In this document: positions 24,620 through 35,050 of the stretch, one piece after another
Numbering within the stretch: position 1 is the first letter of the stretch
Layout: each line of letters starts with the position of its first letter
Position numbers and translations under genes: made by a program
Assembly: GCF_910592395.1 (NCBI RefSeq)
Contig: NC_088308.1
Coordinates: forward strand, 11,673,001-11,737,000
DNA: 64,000 bases
Source of the DNA: Lineus longissimus
Lineage: Eukaryota > Nemertea > Pilidiophora > Heteronemertea > Lineidae
Direction of reading: 5' to 3'
The notes under the pieces: model-generated
Databases searched by the model: none
What the model was told of the DNA's origin: nothing
The model's input: the letters and a program-made list of their open reading frames with translations, nothing else

Positions 24620-25321
24620 GGGTGTAAGATCTGGCAACGCTGATGGCTCCAAGTTTCAGCAGTTCGGTGGCTCCTGGATGCGTCTCCTCAATTTTTGCCA
24701 AATAAACAGAGAAGAATGTCAGGTATCGAGCGTAGTTTTGGCCATCAAAACTAAAGAACAGATTTGCCATCAGGTTCAAACATGCTCCGTACAAATAGAA
24801 GTCATTTGTCTTTACTGCCATGAGGAGGGATAGCACAAGCCAGATGTGATCCATGTAAGATAGCCAAAATGCTGCAGTCTTCCCAAGGGTTCCTGATCTG
24901 ACCTGAAGACGGAATTCAACGTAATCACTCATGTACGTCTGGAATGCTGCATCCCCTAAGGCTTCATCCAAGTTTTCCTTGTCTCTGGAACTAACGAGCT
25001 CAGACAATTTTGACATCGATTCTTCTGGTAGTTTCTGGTTCAATTCACCCTCCAGCTGTTGAAACTTGAGAAGGAGCATTCTTTCTAAGGCCTCAGCCAT
25101 GCTCTTATGGCAGTGCATTGCCCTGCTGTAGTTCTTTCCAGAGATCACTCCTTTGAAGGAGCCACTTGACGTCAGTCCTGACTCCAGCAAGATTTCAGAG
25201 AATCCTGAACCATCCATCTTCTTGCCAACCATCTTCAAGTAGGCACACACTGCGTGGAAGGAACCTATCATCACGATGTGGTCTTTGTATGTGTCGGGGC
25301 TTTTCCAAAGTATAGGGTATG
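24620..25321 (-). pseudogene. Academ-like transposase, middle part
   Basis: A minus-strand frame with MIGSFHAVCAYLKMVGKKM, AFWLSYMDHIWLVLSLLMAV, and NLFFSFDGQNYARYLTFFSV, motifs I recognise from multicopy proteins of fish and invertebrates. It lies between two insertions: Gypsy on its N-terminal side (AAGG duplication at 25322-25325) and Harbinger on its C-terminal side. Codons KAYPILWKSPDTYKDH are readable up to the Gypsy border. I know no function for this part. It may be a structural module of the transposase. Confidence 0.75.
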
Positions 25322-25779
25322 CCTTTGAAACGTGGAGGAATGAATGATCGGGGCTCTTGTCCTAATTCAAGCCGATAGAAGACTTGAATCAGACAGATTT
25401 AAGATTGAATGATTTTTGTAATAAATGATCCGTCAACCTCCAACAGCTACAACATAATATATACTTTAAAGTTAATGTTCCTGCATAATAACTTGCAGAT
25501 AGTCCTCCATAATATTTCAACAACTCCCACTATCCTCGTTAAGTTCTCCTATTGCCAGTCGCGCTTAATGAAACATCAGCTCCAGTAAATCCTCTAATTA
25601 AAATCGAAGCAAGGTTCAATCTATCCGGTGATTTGTGAGCAATGTGGCATTACATTAAGAGCCACACAACGTCTGAGGTCCGTACAATAATATAGTCTGG
25701 CGACAACCTGCCTTTCCGCCAAGTCATCCGCCCTATTAGTCTCACTATTTAGCCACATAAGCCTTAAGTAAAACTGAGA

Positions 25780-27155
25780 TTTTTTTATTATTATTTATTA
25801 TTTATTAAATCCAAATAAACAAAATTACATATTGAGACAATTGCCAGGGCTTAGGCTGAAAGCATTAATAGCCCTGGTTACAATGGTATACAAAGAACAA
25901 GTTGAATCAAGATAAGGTACTTTGAATGGAAAGAAAGGGATGCAAGTAAAGGTAAAGTAACACAAATAGTTATAGTTTGTACAAAGGTAGTGATTGATGA
26001 GGGGTTCCATTGATCTGGCACTAGTTACCAGAAAAGGCGATAATATTACTGAGAAAAGTGGCTGTTTTTTCTACAACAAGCCTGTTTGAAGTAAGGTCCA
26101 ATGAAAATTGACCATTAAGAAAAAAATGGAGCCTCTCATCAACACGAAGATTGAAAAACCTAACAGAAGTAAGGTGTGGCAGCAAACCAGGATCATTCAA
26201 GAAATCGTTACGTAAATCATTTAATAAAGGGCAATTAAAGAGAAGGTGTTTAGTAGATTGGGAGTGAGCCCCGCAATCACAAGATGGACTTAAAACGTTG
26301 GTGAAATTGTGGGAATAAAAGTGACACCGAAAAACTAAGTCACACCTTGCCCTATTGAGTGAAAGTTCATTTTTACGAGTAAGAGCCAATTTTGTAGAAG
26401 TAAGAAGGTTATGTTTACCTCTCAGAAAAATTCGGATATTGTATTTAAATGAGTTTCTTGAGAAGCAGTTTTTTATATTGACAGGCACAGACTCCCAATC
26501 TCTAATTACACATGGCACAGTTGACTTGCTAAATCTTGCAGATGATCTTGGGGGAAGTACATAGTCTCGCTGAGTCCTTAAACGGCCAGGAGGCGCCCGA
26601 TTACGATAAATGTCAAAGATTTCATTGACATAACATGGTACCAAATTGTGTTGTACCTCATACATAAGCACCAATCTTTTTTCCCTACGCCGAGCAGAAA
26701 GTGACATCCAATCCAAACATTTTAAAACCTTTTGGGTGTTAGTCCCATGAATACAACCACTGACTATAATGGCACCCCTATAATGGATTTTATCTAATTG
26801 AGAAAGTAGACCCTGATTGGTAAAGTCAAATATAATAGATCCATATTCAAGATGAGGTAATATAAATGATAGATACATGCGTTCAAGATGCCTTGATTGA
26901 ACCGTAAACTTCAAAGCATTCAGTGGATTTAACATGTTGTTACATTTTACTACAATATTGTTGATATGCATGCTAAAAGTCAAACACTCATCAAGTGTAA
27001 CACCAAGGTGCTTATGGAATGCGCCCCTTGGAATAACTCCCGTACCCAAAGACAGAGGTGGATGGTTATTGATAGTTTTACGAGGAGAGTGAAATATGAC
27101 CTCTTTGCTTTTTGACGCTTTAAAATCAAGTTTAATAATTACGTCCCACATATAC
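25780..27155 (-). mobile_element. 5'-truncated LINE (non-LTR retrotransposon)
   Basis: Holds the C-terminal part of an RT polyprotein and ends on the minus strand with an AATA/AAT-type repeat tail plus an A run (25780-25812). The 5' end is cut near 27155. No clean target duplication was found by eye. Confidence 0.8.
26021..27151 (-). CDS. LINE RT C-terminal region with terminal zinc motif
   Basis: A 376-residue open frame, truncated at its N-terminus. It starts inside the RT thumb (LGVTLDECLTFSMHINNIV) and runs through MYLSFILPHLEYGSIIFDF and IHYRGAIIVSG. A terminal Cys-His motif follows, CDCGAHSQSTKHLLFNC. The RT fingers and YxDD box are absent because of the 5' truncation. This tail type occurs in Jockey/CR1-group elements of aquatic invertebrates; I cannot fix the clade. 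The long open frame indicates recent insertion. Confidence 0.8.
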   Translation of the reverse strand: MWDVIIKLDFKASKSKEVIFHSPRKTINNHPPLSLGTGVIPRGAFHKHLGVTLDECLTFSMHINNIVVKCNNMLNPLNALKFTVQSRHLERMYLSFILPHLEYGSIIFDFTNQGLLSQLDKIHYRGAIIVSGCIHGTNTQKVLKCLDWMSLSARRREKRLVLMYEVQHNLVPCYVNEIFDIYRNRAPPGRLRTQRDYVLPPRSSARFSKSTVPCVIRDWESVPVNIKNCFSRNSFKYNIRIFLRGKHNLLTSTKLALTRKNELSLNRARCDLVFRCHFYSHNFTNVLSPSCDCGAHSQSTKHLLFNCPLLNDLRNDFLNDPGLLPHLTSVRFFNLRVDERLHFFLNGQFSLDLTSNRLVVEKTATFLSNIIAFSGN

Positions 27156-27679
27156 TATCCCGACGGAATCGTTTCTCATATCCAACTTAGGGTCTTCATA
27201 CATTGTCTCGTTCATAATTAGCAAGCACTTTTGTCCGCCGAACGCCACTATCCTGGCCACTATCCCTTCGGTTCGCAACAACGTTCCGACTTCATCGGCC
27301 GTCAATCACATCAGCATATATCAACCACTGGCACTATTCCCGTTATCAATCTATCCATTCAGTATCGTATCGCCTCGCAGCAATGTTAATCATATAGCGC
27401 GTGTTCAACGCTTTCTCCGCAGCGATATCCACAATTTGAGTCCGGCTAACCAATTACATGACACAGGCCGACGGTTTGTGCCATCACGGCGACCAAAAAT
27501 CATTATCGCCGACTGCCTCCATCACACGCCAATTTCAGATCTCGATTCTATTCATAGTACTATTTGGTTCAGCTTTAGACATACAGTTACTCAGTTTAGC
27601 TCCCAATGACTACATTGACTATTCCTTCCTTCTTGGTTATCCATTCCGCGCGACTGACCGTCTGCCCCCGTCTCATTTC

Positions 27680-27870
27680 CTTTTGCATCCGTGTCCATAC
27701 AAATATAAGGTCATATATTGTTAGAGTCCTTAGATCATAATTTCCCTTGTATCCGTATCCATATACTATAAAGTCATATACATTGTTAGTTTCCTTAGAC
27801 CATAACATTCCTTTTGTATCCGTATTCACATAACTATGAAGTCATATACACAGTATTGTCCCAAAATATC
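27680..27870. repeat. ~66-bp tandem repeat in the Gypsy LTR
   Basis: Three copies of a unit with TGYATCCGTRTYCAYAYA and AAGTCATATA, offset by 64 and 67 bp (ATCC at 27687, 27751 and 27818). It lies just inside the U3 start, where LTR enhancers usually sit. Confidence 0.85.
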
Positions 27871-27893
27871 GAACTTCTCGCAAAATACTAACA

Positions 27894-27912
27894 TTCCCCC
27901 CTTTCCTTTTTT
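27894..27912 (-). promoter_or_regulatory. polypurine tract of the Gypsy element
   Basis: The minus strand reads AAAAAAAAGGAAAGGGGGGAA immediately before TGTTAG, a textbook plus-strand primer position at the LTR boundary. Confidence 0.85.
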
Positions 27913-28208
27913 TTGTGCTGGTTGGAATAAGAAGTGCATTACTAACTCAATACTCCCCTGGAACCATTCTGTTCCATGATTTTATTGAAACTCCGCATCC
28001 GTTTGCTTTGGATTACCTGTATATTGCCCGCCGAAATAAATCTGTCAACCCACTTATTTTATAATCTCGCTCCTTCTTATTCCAATGTTCCTGGTTCATT
28101 TTCTGTCATATAACTATATGTAATTTAACTTTATTAGGCCTCATCCCTCGGTTGATAATTCCAATCACCTCGATTCCATTCCGCTATTCTGTAACAAAAA
28201 TCATTATA

Positions 28209-29516
28209 TTATGCTATATTCAAATCTGGATATAAAGGTGACTTATGTCCCTTTTCGCGTTTTTGCTTTGCCCCCTTTTTTGGTCCAATCGGGTAATATA
28301 CTCCCCCGTGACAAATGGAGAGTGCTACCCTATAATCGCCTTCCAGCAATTCCGCGATTTCATTTTTGTGGAAGGTAAAAAGTTTTATCTTATTCGGCAA
28401 GTTGATGTTGTTCTCAGCTCCCGTGTGCCGTAGATACACCTCCTCACGCCAACCAAATACCACATATTCCCGGCAGCAAGTGCCCGAAATGTTAACCGGC
28501 GTATTCTTAATATCAACATCCCCCACACATTGAAAATCCAAGGGATGGCCTATCAAAGGTCCCAAAGTCAACCTTACCGTCTTGGTCTTTCCGATCAATT
28601 CCGCCGTCAACCAACAGGTTAACCTTCTCGTGTCCGAGATGGCTATGGTTCCACATTGATACATTAGGTTACGATGAACCTTTGAAATCATATAATATAC
28701 CACAATTACCACACCCAGGCATAATATTGTGATAAGAAGAATGATCTCTAGGTCTATCATCATCTCCACTTCTTCCTTCAAGGATTCCATCTCCTTCTCT
28801 ACGGGCAACATGAACGTCAGAGTGTCATTCGACACCGCGGCGCGGGCTACCGGCACTCCAGTGGCAACGGGAATAAGGCCTGCCATAGCTCGCCCCTTGA
28901 AAATAGAATAAAGCCCTAGCAGCAATGCTGCCACACTAATAACGGAGTTAACTAGGTTCCAGATCCAGGAGCTCGTATGTATGTCTGTAAGATTGAGAGG
29001 TTGAGAATTAGTTTCCATAGAGTCAGCCAACATATCACTTTTTGTTTCGTAAATCGCCTCAGAATTTTTAATACTGTGTGCCATGCGCTTAAAATCTAAT
29101 GAAAATTTTTGTTCCTTCTGAGTAATCTTCGACCAGTTAGCTGATTTTATTGAAAACTGTGGTACTTCTACCGACACTGGTGTTTTGAAAAGCGTACTGC
29201 CACGAATCTTGACCAGATCCTTGTGGTCGTATAACGTATGTAACACAGGCAGATTCGCGCCGTGCAAGAATGTTACATTCCTAACACCCTGATCACATTG
29301 ACTGGCTCGTGGGAATATCTTCCAGTATTTAGCCTGGACACCACATTGACATGGTAAGACAAGTTTGCATAATAAGCAAGCGTTGATGGGGATGGGGGTT
29401 TTGGCGGACAAATCAGGGACCAAGTATCTTCTCGAGCTCCCGATACAAAATATGTATTCTCTCCCAGTGCAATAGCGCCGTCGAATGGGGGGCCGTGCTG
29501 ATATCGAATATCGCAC
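28209..29516 (-). pseudogene. envelope gene, C-terminal part with membrane anchor
   Basis: A 435-residue frame overlapping the first envelope frame in another phase. The useful part starts near residue 75. Hydrophobic segments lie at about 185-206 and 256-277; the second is followed by a basic residue cluster and fits a transmembrane anchor. Three or more N-x-S/T sites precede them. The frame starts artificially, because the true reading enters from the 29273-30409 frame through a frameshift near 29270-29500. Role by family: anchoring the viral fusion glycoprotein in the membrane. I infer it is non-functional as it stands. Confidence 0.75.
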
Positions 29517-30409
29517 AGTCGATGAGCATCCCTCCCCATGTCAAAGAAAATTGCTGCTGCACAACTAAGTTCCGTGCGAGACTTCAGACTCATCATGGCC
29601 GGACAGTGTTTAATTTCCTCTCCCATACAGGTCTGAAAAATGCTAAAATCAAATTCCGTGTACCAGAGGGCGTCCCGGCTAACTGCCAGATATCCTGGAA
29701 GACCTGAAATTAATGTTGAATTATACTTGTCGTTATGGGCCATGGGTAGCGGCACAGGTGAAATCGCAAAAATATCAACATGTAACAACTGTATCCCGAG
29801 GAAGGCATTCTGAAATCGCTCATCTGTTGCGTTCATGAAGGATGATAATTTCCCCTCAACCTTTCTTACCTCTCCCGCAGTTAAGGCCGCTTGTCTGCGT
29901 ATCGCATTGACGTTTTGCTTCACTGCCTGGACATCCTCCTCCGTAGCCACTCCAAATAAACTTTTGGCTATAGACCCCATGAAAGGGAGTAGACTTTTCC
30001 GTTTCCTTGACGCGATTCGGGCGGTAATCAAACTCTTTACAACAGCCATGTGATTCCTTATCTTTACCATAGCGTCGCGCTTCCTATCATCTAATTTGTC
30101 GATCACTTGATGGATCTGCCGGCATATGTCGGCAGAATCTTCGTCGTCTGGCGGAAACGTGGCGGCGCAGGAATCTGACGGACTGATGTCCAGCTCAGGT
30201 AACTTAAGGAACGGCTTCACATAGGTTACCTTCCAGTTTCCCCTAGCTAGGTTGGAGCTGGCAACTCTGTGAAACACCACGCCCATGTTGTTCCTAAGGA
30301 CATAGTCGTCGGCCAAGGTTGGACACAAGTAACCGCTCACCAGCATAAGGAAGCACATCAATGAATGCGACGCCATAGTTCGACTGAAATTATATGAATT
30401 AATAAGCAT
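29273..30409 (-). pseudogene. envelope glycoprotein N-terminal part, baculovirus F/errantivirus-like
   Basis: A 378-residue frame. A hydrophobic leader (about 12-33) looks like a signal peptide. A basic tetrapeptide at 135-138 fits a furin site. The hydrophobic segment right after it has the Phe-x-Gly and Leu-Phe-Gly pattern of the fusion peptides of baculovirus F proteins and insect errantivirus envelopes. A heptad-like helix follows at about 155-195. Several Cys pairs are spread over 80-320. It lies after pol, as in envelope-bearing Gypsy elements. The frame ends prematurely by frameshift. Confidence 0.8.
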
Positions 30410-30514
30410 ACATGGTTATCATATAAAAGAGTTATCATGTTGAAGTATATTTCATAGTTATACCTATCGGTAATATAAGAGACAGTTCATATGGGGTGTC
30501 CATAGCCTATAGCA

Positions 30515-31195
30515 TCACTTACGACGCTTTTTCTTAGACCGGCGTTCCCTTCTTTCTTTTTCAAAGTCATCTATTAGATCGGGCGTAATGTGATCTATAG
30601 GTTCCCAGGTGGCTTGTGACTTGGGAATTCCTTTCCATAGGACTCGATATTGCGTCCTACCATTACGCCACCTTTTGTCTAATAGTTTGTCAGCCGGAAG
30701 GTATTCGTCCTCCCATTCCTCCTCATTTGAAGCCTTGGCCTCGTTTCCGTTTGACTGAGTGTCTATTTCCTCTTGGTCTGCACCCAAAGCGGCCGCGTCT
30801 TCCACGTCGTCAGATTCTGTATGCCCTTCTATCTCCCCTGCCATATCTTCCGTGTCATCTACGACCCTTGGCAACTGATTATCGGGGATGTATTCGATAG
30901 GGATATCGTCCCCCTCCTCTTCTCGGGTCACATTGGGCGGGCCACATTCGATCGGCTCCGGTCCGTAATAAGGTTTCAGTCTGTTATGGTGTACCTCCTT
31001 AGGAAGCCTGCGATTGCGCCAATCCCGTAATTTTACGTTGCAGTCGCCAACCATCTCTACTATAGTGTATGGACCTGTCCAAATTTTTCCGAGAGTGCGC
31101 TTGCATCCCGGACCGAGTACTCGGGGCACCCACAGCCAGCATTGTTGACCCACTTCGTATTTGATATGTTTGGCCTTGAGATCATATCGTATTTA
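30515..31195 (-). pseudogene. integrase C-terminal domain with chromodomain
   Basis: On the minus strand it starts at a deletion joint with the integrase core. It then shows a GPY/F-type module (LGKIWTGPYTIVEMVGD, then LRDWRNRRLPKEVHHNRLKPYY), an acidic linker of about 90 residues, and a chromodomain at the end (YLPADKLLDKRWRNGRTQYR, then VLWKGIPKSQATWEPIDHI). Integrase chromodomains target chromatin during integration. The tail is a run of Arg and Lys. It ends about 100 bp before the envelope start. Confidence 0.85.
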
Positions 31196-31356
31196 GTGAA
31201 ATGATCTTGAAGAACCAAAATGTATTTAAAGCCACGCGGAGTGGGTCGTAATGGGCCTTTGATATCCATGACAAGTCTTTCCATCGGTTCACTGGAGATA
31301 ATTGGTGAGAGCATGGCGCGCGGAAGTTTCGACGGGGACTTTCGCGCTTGACAAGC
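31196..31356 (-). pseudogene. integrase core remnant with large deletion
   Basis: Codons for MERLVMDIKGPLRPT (first catalytic Asp) and YILVLQDHFTKY are present, then the sequence jumps directly to the C-terminal domain near 31190. The second Asp and the Glu of the D,D-35-E core are gone, about 110 residues or more. A TGA after CRSC (about 31352) separates it from the main pol frame. This copy cannot integrate on its own. Confidence 0.85.
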
Positions 31357-34300
31357 TCAGCATGATCGACACCAGTTTTCTACGTCTCTGCGCATGTCTT
31401 CCCAGTAGTATTTAATTCTTAACTTTCCAAGTGTATTATCAACACCAAAATGCCCTCCTACCAGCGGGTCATCATGTGCCCATACTAACATCTCCTTTTG
31501 CATGGATTTCGGGATAACCACCTGGTCCCGCATATGCTGGCCCATGTTCGAGCCTTCGCTCGTCCAGATATGCTTTAGTATGTCGTCTTCGCCAATGAAA
31601 TACTCCGCCGATATCTTCTGTACTCTTTGGCTCCGTCGTTTGTCATTTGGTAGTTCGCTCCCTTCTATAGATGCTATGATGTCCGCCAGGTCTTGATCTT
31701 CCCGTTGCTTTCCTGCCAACTCATCCATAGCGTGGTCATTCGCCGTGACTGGCATTAATCTTTCCGGATCATCATCTGGCTTTCGACCCATGGCGTTGTC
31801 TGCAAATAGAGCGGCTAGCGTCCCCGGTTCCTCTGGTTCGTTGTATGGCAGTCTCGATATGGCATCGGTTATTGGTATCAGGTGTCCTTTCTCATGCACA
31901 ATCGAGAAATCATAGCCTTGTAAAGCCAACGCCCATCGTAATAGTCTAGGGTTGTTGTCCTTGAACCGGTTCAGCCACTGGAGGCAAGAATGGTCGGTGA
32001 TACAGACAAAATGCGTCCCACTTAGATATGATCGGAAGCGTCGAACTCCGTCTAGTATTGCTCTCAACTCTTTTTCACTAATGCCATATGTTCGCTCACA
32101 CTTTGACAGCGAACGACCTCCATATGAAATAACGCGCATAACCTTGTCCACTTCTTGGCATAGCATTGACCCAATGCTCACTCCGCACGCGTCCACGTAA
32201 AGCTTGAATTCAACATTCGCTTCTGGGAACGACAGCATGATTGGTTCTGTGCACAACGCCCGTTTCAATGTCTCGAATGCTCCTTGGCATTCGCTCATCC
32301 ACTCATAGCATAGCCCCTTTTGCAATAGTCTGGTTAGCGGCGCGCAGATCCGGGCGTAGTCCTTGATAAATCGGCGATAATATCCTGACATCCCTAGAAA
32401 CCGTCGCAGTGCCGCGCAGTCTGCCGGGGCGCTCATATTCATTATGATGTCGCACTTTGCTGAATCCGGTGATACTCCGTGTTCCGAAACTATGTGTCCG
32501 AGGTATTTGACCTTTATTTTAGCCCAGGAACACTTATCCGGCTGTAATCTGAGGTTATATTTACGGAATCTTTCAAATACCTGTCGCAGGCGGTCAAGAT
32601 GTATGTCAAAAGTTGCACCGTGAATGATGACGTCATCGATGTAGCAAAGACACGCAGTACATAGCAATCCGTCGAGCACGATGTTCATCGTTCGGGCGAA
32701 CTCACTCCCTGATATTTTAAGGCCGAATGGTAAAACGTTAAAGGAATATAGATGGTCCATCGAAGAGACGCTGCAAATTTCACGACTACCTGGTGATAGC
32801 TTTAGTTGCCAGAATCCGCTGGCCATATCAATACATCTGAAATATTTTGGCGCCTGATATCCTAAGTCCTGGGAGAGTAAGGTTTCCGGGGAAGGAAGTG
32901 GATGTCGATCGGCCTTGATAACCTTATTAATTGCGCGCATATCTGCACATATTCTCCACTTGATTGGTTGCCCCGGTTTCCCGCGCTTAGGTACCATCAC
33001 TAGGGGTGACGCCCAAGACGATCTGGACTTACTAAGAACCCCTTTTTCCTCCATTTTCCGCAATTCTCGGTTCAAGATTTCCCTCTGGGAGTAGCTTACC
33101 CTATACGGTCGCTGGTATATTGGCGCAGTTCCAGGAAGTAGCTCCACGTTAACTTCGCCTACTGTGCACTGCCCTAAGTCCATAGGACCTGACGCTAAGA
33201 GATCGTGATATTCATACAACAGTTTCTTCAACCTCTCCTTTTCCTCGGCCGTGCAGTCACACGTGTCCAAATCTAAATTGTCAACCGCTTCGGTACCTCC
33301 CGCCTTTTGCTGTGTCGCGTCATCGCCCATCAAGTCATCAGGCCCTTCCGCCAGTGCTATTATGTCATCATCGTGTACTAGGTCAATTTGACCCAGAAAG
33401 GTTCCCGCCTGAAGCTCCACTGGATGATCAAAAACATTTATAATGTATAAGGGAACTGTACCGCCTCTGATCGTACCCAGAGTCTTGGCTGCCATGAGTC
33501 CGTGTTCCGTCGGGAGTCGGTTGTCGGCCTCCATATATGCCAGAAATCCATCCAGCTTAGACTCATTTTCGCTCCGCTTGCAGACGAGCTTGCCCGATAC
33601 GATAATTTCGCACTCAGGGGGTATCACCTGCTTCTTTTCTAATTCCAGGTGGGCAGATTCTCGTATGCTAATGGAGCCCAACATAGGAATTCTGAGGTCC
33701 GCGTCCAATATTAGCTCCTTCCGGGCGAATGATAGTTCAGCGCCGTGGGCTTCTAAAAAGTCGCAACCCAGTATGATTGGAATACTAATAGGTTGATCGA
33801 TTATTGAAAACTTATGGGAGACTATACGTCCTGATAATTGTATCTTGACGGTAATCGTACCAACTACATCAATTCGTCCCCCGTTTGCCGCTTGGCATTC
33901 GGTAGTAGTTGGCTTCTCCGGCTTCAGTTGGCTTAATATAGGATGGCTCTTCCAAAACTTGTGTAATATTACCGATATTTCAGCTCCGCTATCCACAAGG
34001 GCTACGATCTTCTTCCCCTCGATCTCCGCTTCCAGGCAACTGGTTAGTCCGGCCAGTAGAGGGCAGTGTGACGAGGAACCATTGTCTGCAATCTCCTCGA
34101 CTTCCTCCTTAAATTTCACCTTCGGCCCTGGTGTTAGTACTGACGCCTGTATTCCCGCGCCAGAGTCCGGCTGCCCGATGCAGGGAGTCGTAGTCTGTAA
34201 GTTATGTGATTCGTTGTCTATCTCTTTCATCTTCACCTTGGGGCCGGGACCGATTACGGAGGCTTGGGTCAATGCCCCCGAATCTGGCTGCTCAAAACCT

Positions 34301-34785
34301 GTCCTCCTGGCGATATCATCTTTATCCGGCGACGGCAGGTAATAATCATCCTTCACAGATTTACGGTCTGTCTTATCTATCCCATGGGACCTAGACGCCA
34401 TCATAATTTCAAGCGAGTCTCCGTCCAATATGAGGGAATCCTCCTGACTTACAGTTATCCCCATGTCCTCGTCCGCGTTAGCATTTATGTTTTCTGTCTT
34501 ATTAGACTTGCCCATGTCATTTGGGGTCATGTTTACCTTTTCCGCTTCGTCAGCTGTCTGATCCGCTACCTTTACCTTTTGTCCTGGCAGACTTATTTTA
34601 TTTTGGTAAGTGGTTAGCGCGTCCGCCTGATTAGGCCGTAATGATTTAGCTGAAGTGATTGTATTATCATAATCTATAGCTGCGGGTTGGCATTTGCTCT
34701 CTGCGGGGGTCATTGAAGAGGTCCCCAGGGTGTCGAGCCATTCTAATAACTTCTTTCTCGAATTCTGTTTGTCTGAAGTCTCCAT
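31357..34785 (-). CDS. Gypsy Pol: protease, reverse transcriptase, RNase H, integrase zinc domain
   Basis: A 1142-residue frame. After a poorly conserved leader of about 240 residues comes a retropepsin with active site VALVDSGAEIS (about 263) and flap-side ILGCDFLEAHGAEL. The RT has MVPKRGKPGQPIKWRICADM, the box CYIDDVIIHG (about 717) and PFGLKISGSEFARTM. RNase H follows with LYVDACGVSIGSMLCQ and ISEKELRAILDGVRRF. The HHCC integrase domain closes the frame with GGHFGVDNTLGKLRIKYYW. All catalytic residues of protease and RT are intact, so this part has decayed least. Confidence 0.95.
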   Translation of the reverse strand: METSDKQNSRKKLLEWLDTLGTSSMTPAESKCQPAAIDYDNTITSAKSLRPNQADALTTYQNKISLPGQKVKVADQTADEAEKVNMTPNDMGKSNKTENINANADEDMGITVSQEDSLILDGDSLEIMMASRSHGIDKTDRKSVKDDYYLPSPDKDDIARRTGFEQPDSGALTQASVIGPGPKVKMKEIDNESHNLQTTTPCIGQPDSGAGIQASVLTPGPKVKFKEEVEEIADNGSSSHCPLLAGLTSCLEAEIEGKKIVALVDSGAEISVILHKFWKSHPILSQLKPEKPTTTECQAANGGRIDVVGTITVKIQLSGRIVSHKFSIIDQPISIPIILGCDFLEAHGAELSFARKELILDADLRIPMLGSISIRESAHLELEKKQVIPPECEIIVSGKLVCKRSENESKLDGFLAYMEADNRLPTEHGLMAAKTLGTIRGGTVPLYIINVFDHPVELQAGTFLGQIDLVHDDDIIALAEGPDDLMGDDATQQKAGGTEAVDNLDLDTCDCTAEEKERLKKLLYEYHDLLASGPMDLGQCTVGEVNVELLPGTAPIYQRPYRVSYSQREILNRELRKMEEKGVLSKSRSSWASPLVMVPKRGKPGQPIKWRICADMRAINKVIKADRHPLPSPETLLSQDLGYQAPKYFRCIDMASGFWQLKLSPGSREICSVSSMDHLYSFNVLPFGLKISGSEFARTMNIVLDGLLCTACLCYIDDVIIHGATFDIHLDRLRQVFERFRKYNLRLQPDKCSWAKIKVKYLGHIVSEHGVSPDSAKCDIIMNMSAPADCAALRRFLGMSGYYRRFIKDYARICAPLTRLLQKGLCYEWMSECQGAFETLKRALCTEPIMLSFPEANVEFKLYVDACGVSIGSMLCQEVDKVMRVISYGGRSLSKCERTYGISEKELRAILDGVRRFRSYLSGTHFVCITDHSCLQWLNRFKDNNPRLLRWALALQGYDFSIVHEKGHLIPITDAISRLPYNEPEEPGTLAALFADNAMGRKPDDDPERLMPVTANDHAMDELAGKQREDQDLADIIASIEGSELPNDKRRSQRVQKISAEYFIGEDDILKHIWTSEGSNMGQHMRDQVVIPKSMQKEMLVWAHDDPLVGGHFGVDNTLGKLRIKYYWEDMRRDVENWCRSC

Positions 34786-35050
34786 GTGTGTTCGGACATA
34801 ATCGGTATTGCGCCTGATACCAGCATGCTGTGATTCGCCGCTATCGTTTATTATATAATTGTATGATTTTGCCCCTACCTCAAGAGACCTCTCCGATCCT
34901 GCTTCTTGGTTTCCCGATGAATCGTTGTCACATCGTCTATTAACAAAAAATTGTCATGTTGTATTTCGTTACGCTGATATTCTGGTCCCGTTTCAACTCT
35001 GGTTGCTGGTCCGTGTATACCGTGTGGATCCGAGGCTACACGGACCACGT
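34786..35050 (-). other. spacer between gag and pol
   Basis: 265 bp with stops in the frames read. Gypsy elements normally overlap gag and pol or join them directly, so this may be decayed coding sequence or a subgenomic start region. Confidence 0.4.

Larger units (their letters stand above)
25326..27893 (-). repeat. 3' LTR of the Gypsy element, interrupted by a LINE
   Basis: It begins TGTTAGTATTTTGCG on the minus strand, right after a long purine tract, and ends in CA at 25326 next to the AAGG duplication. Without the LINE it is about 1.2 kb. I find no partner copy at the 5' end. Confidence 0.7.
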
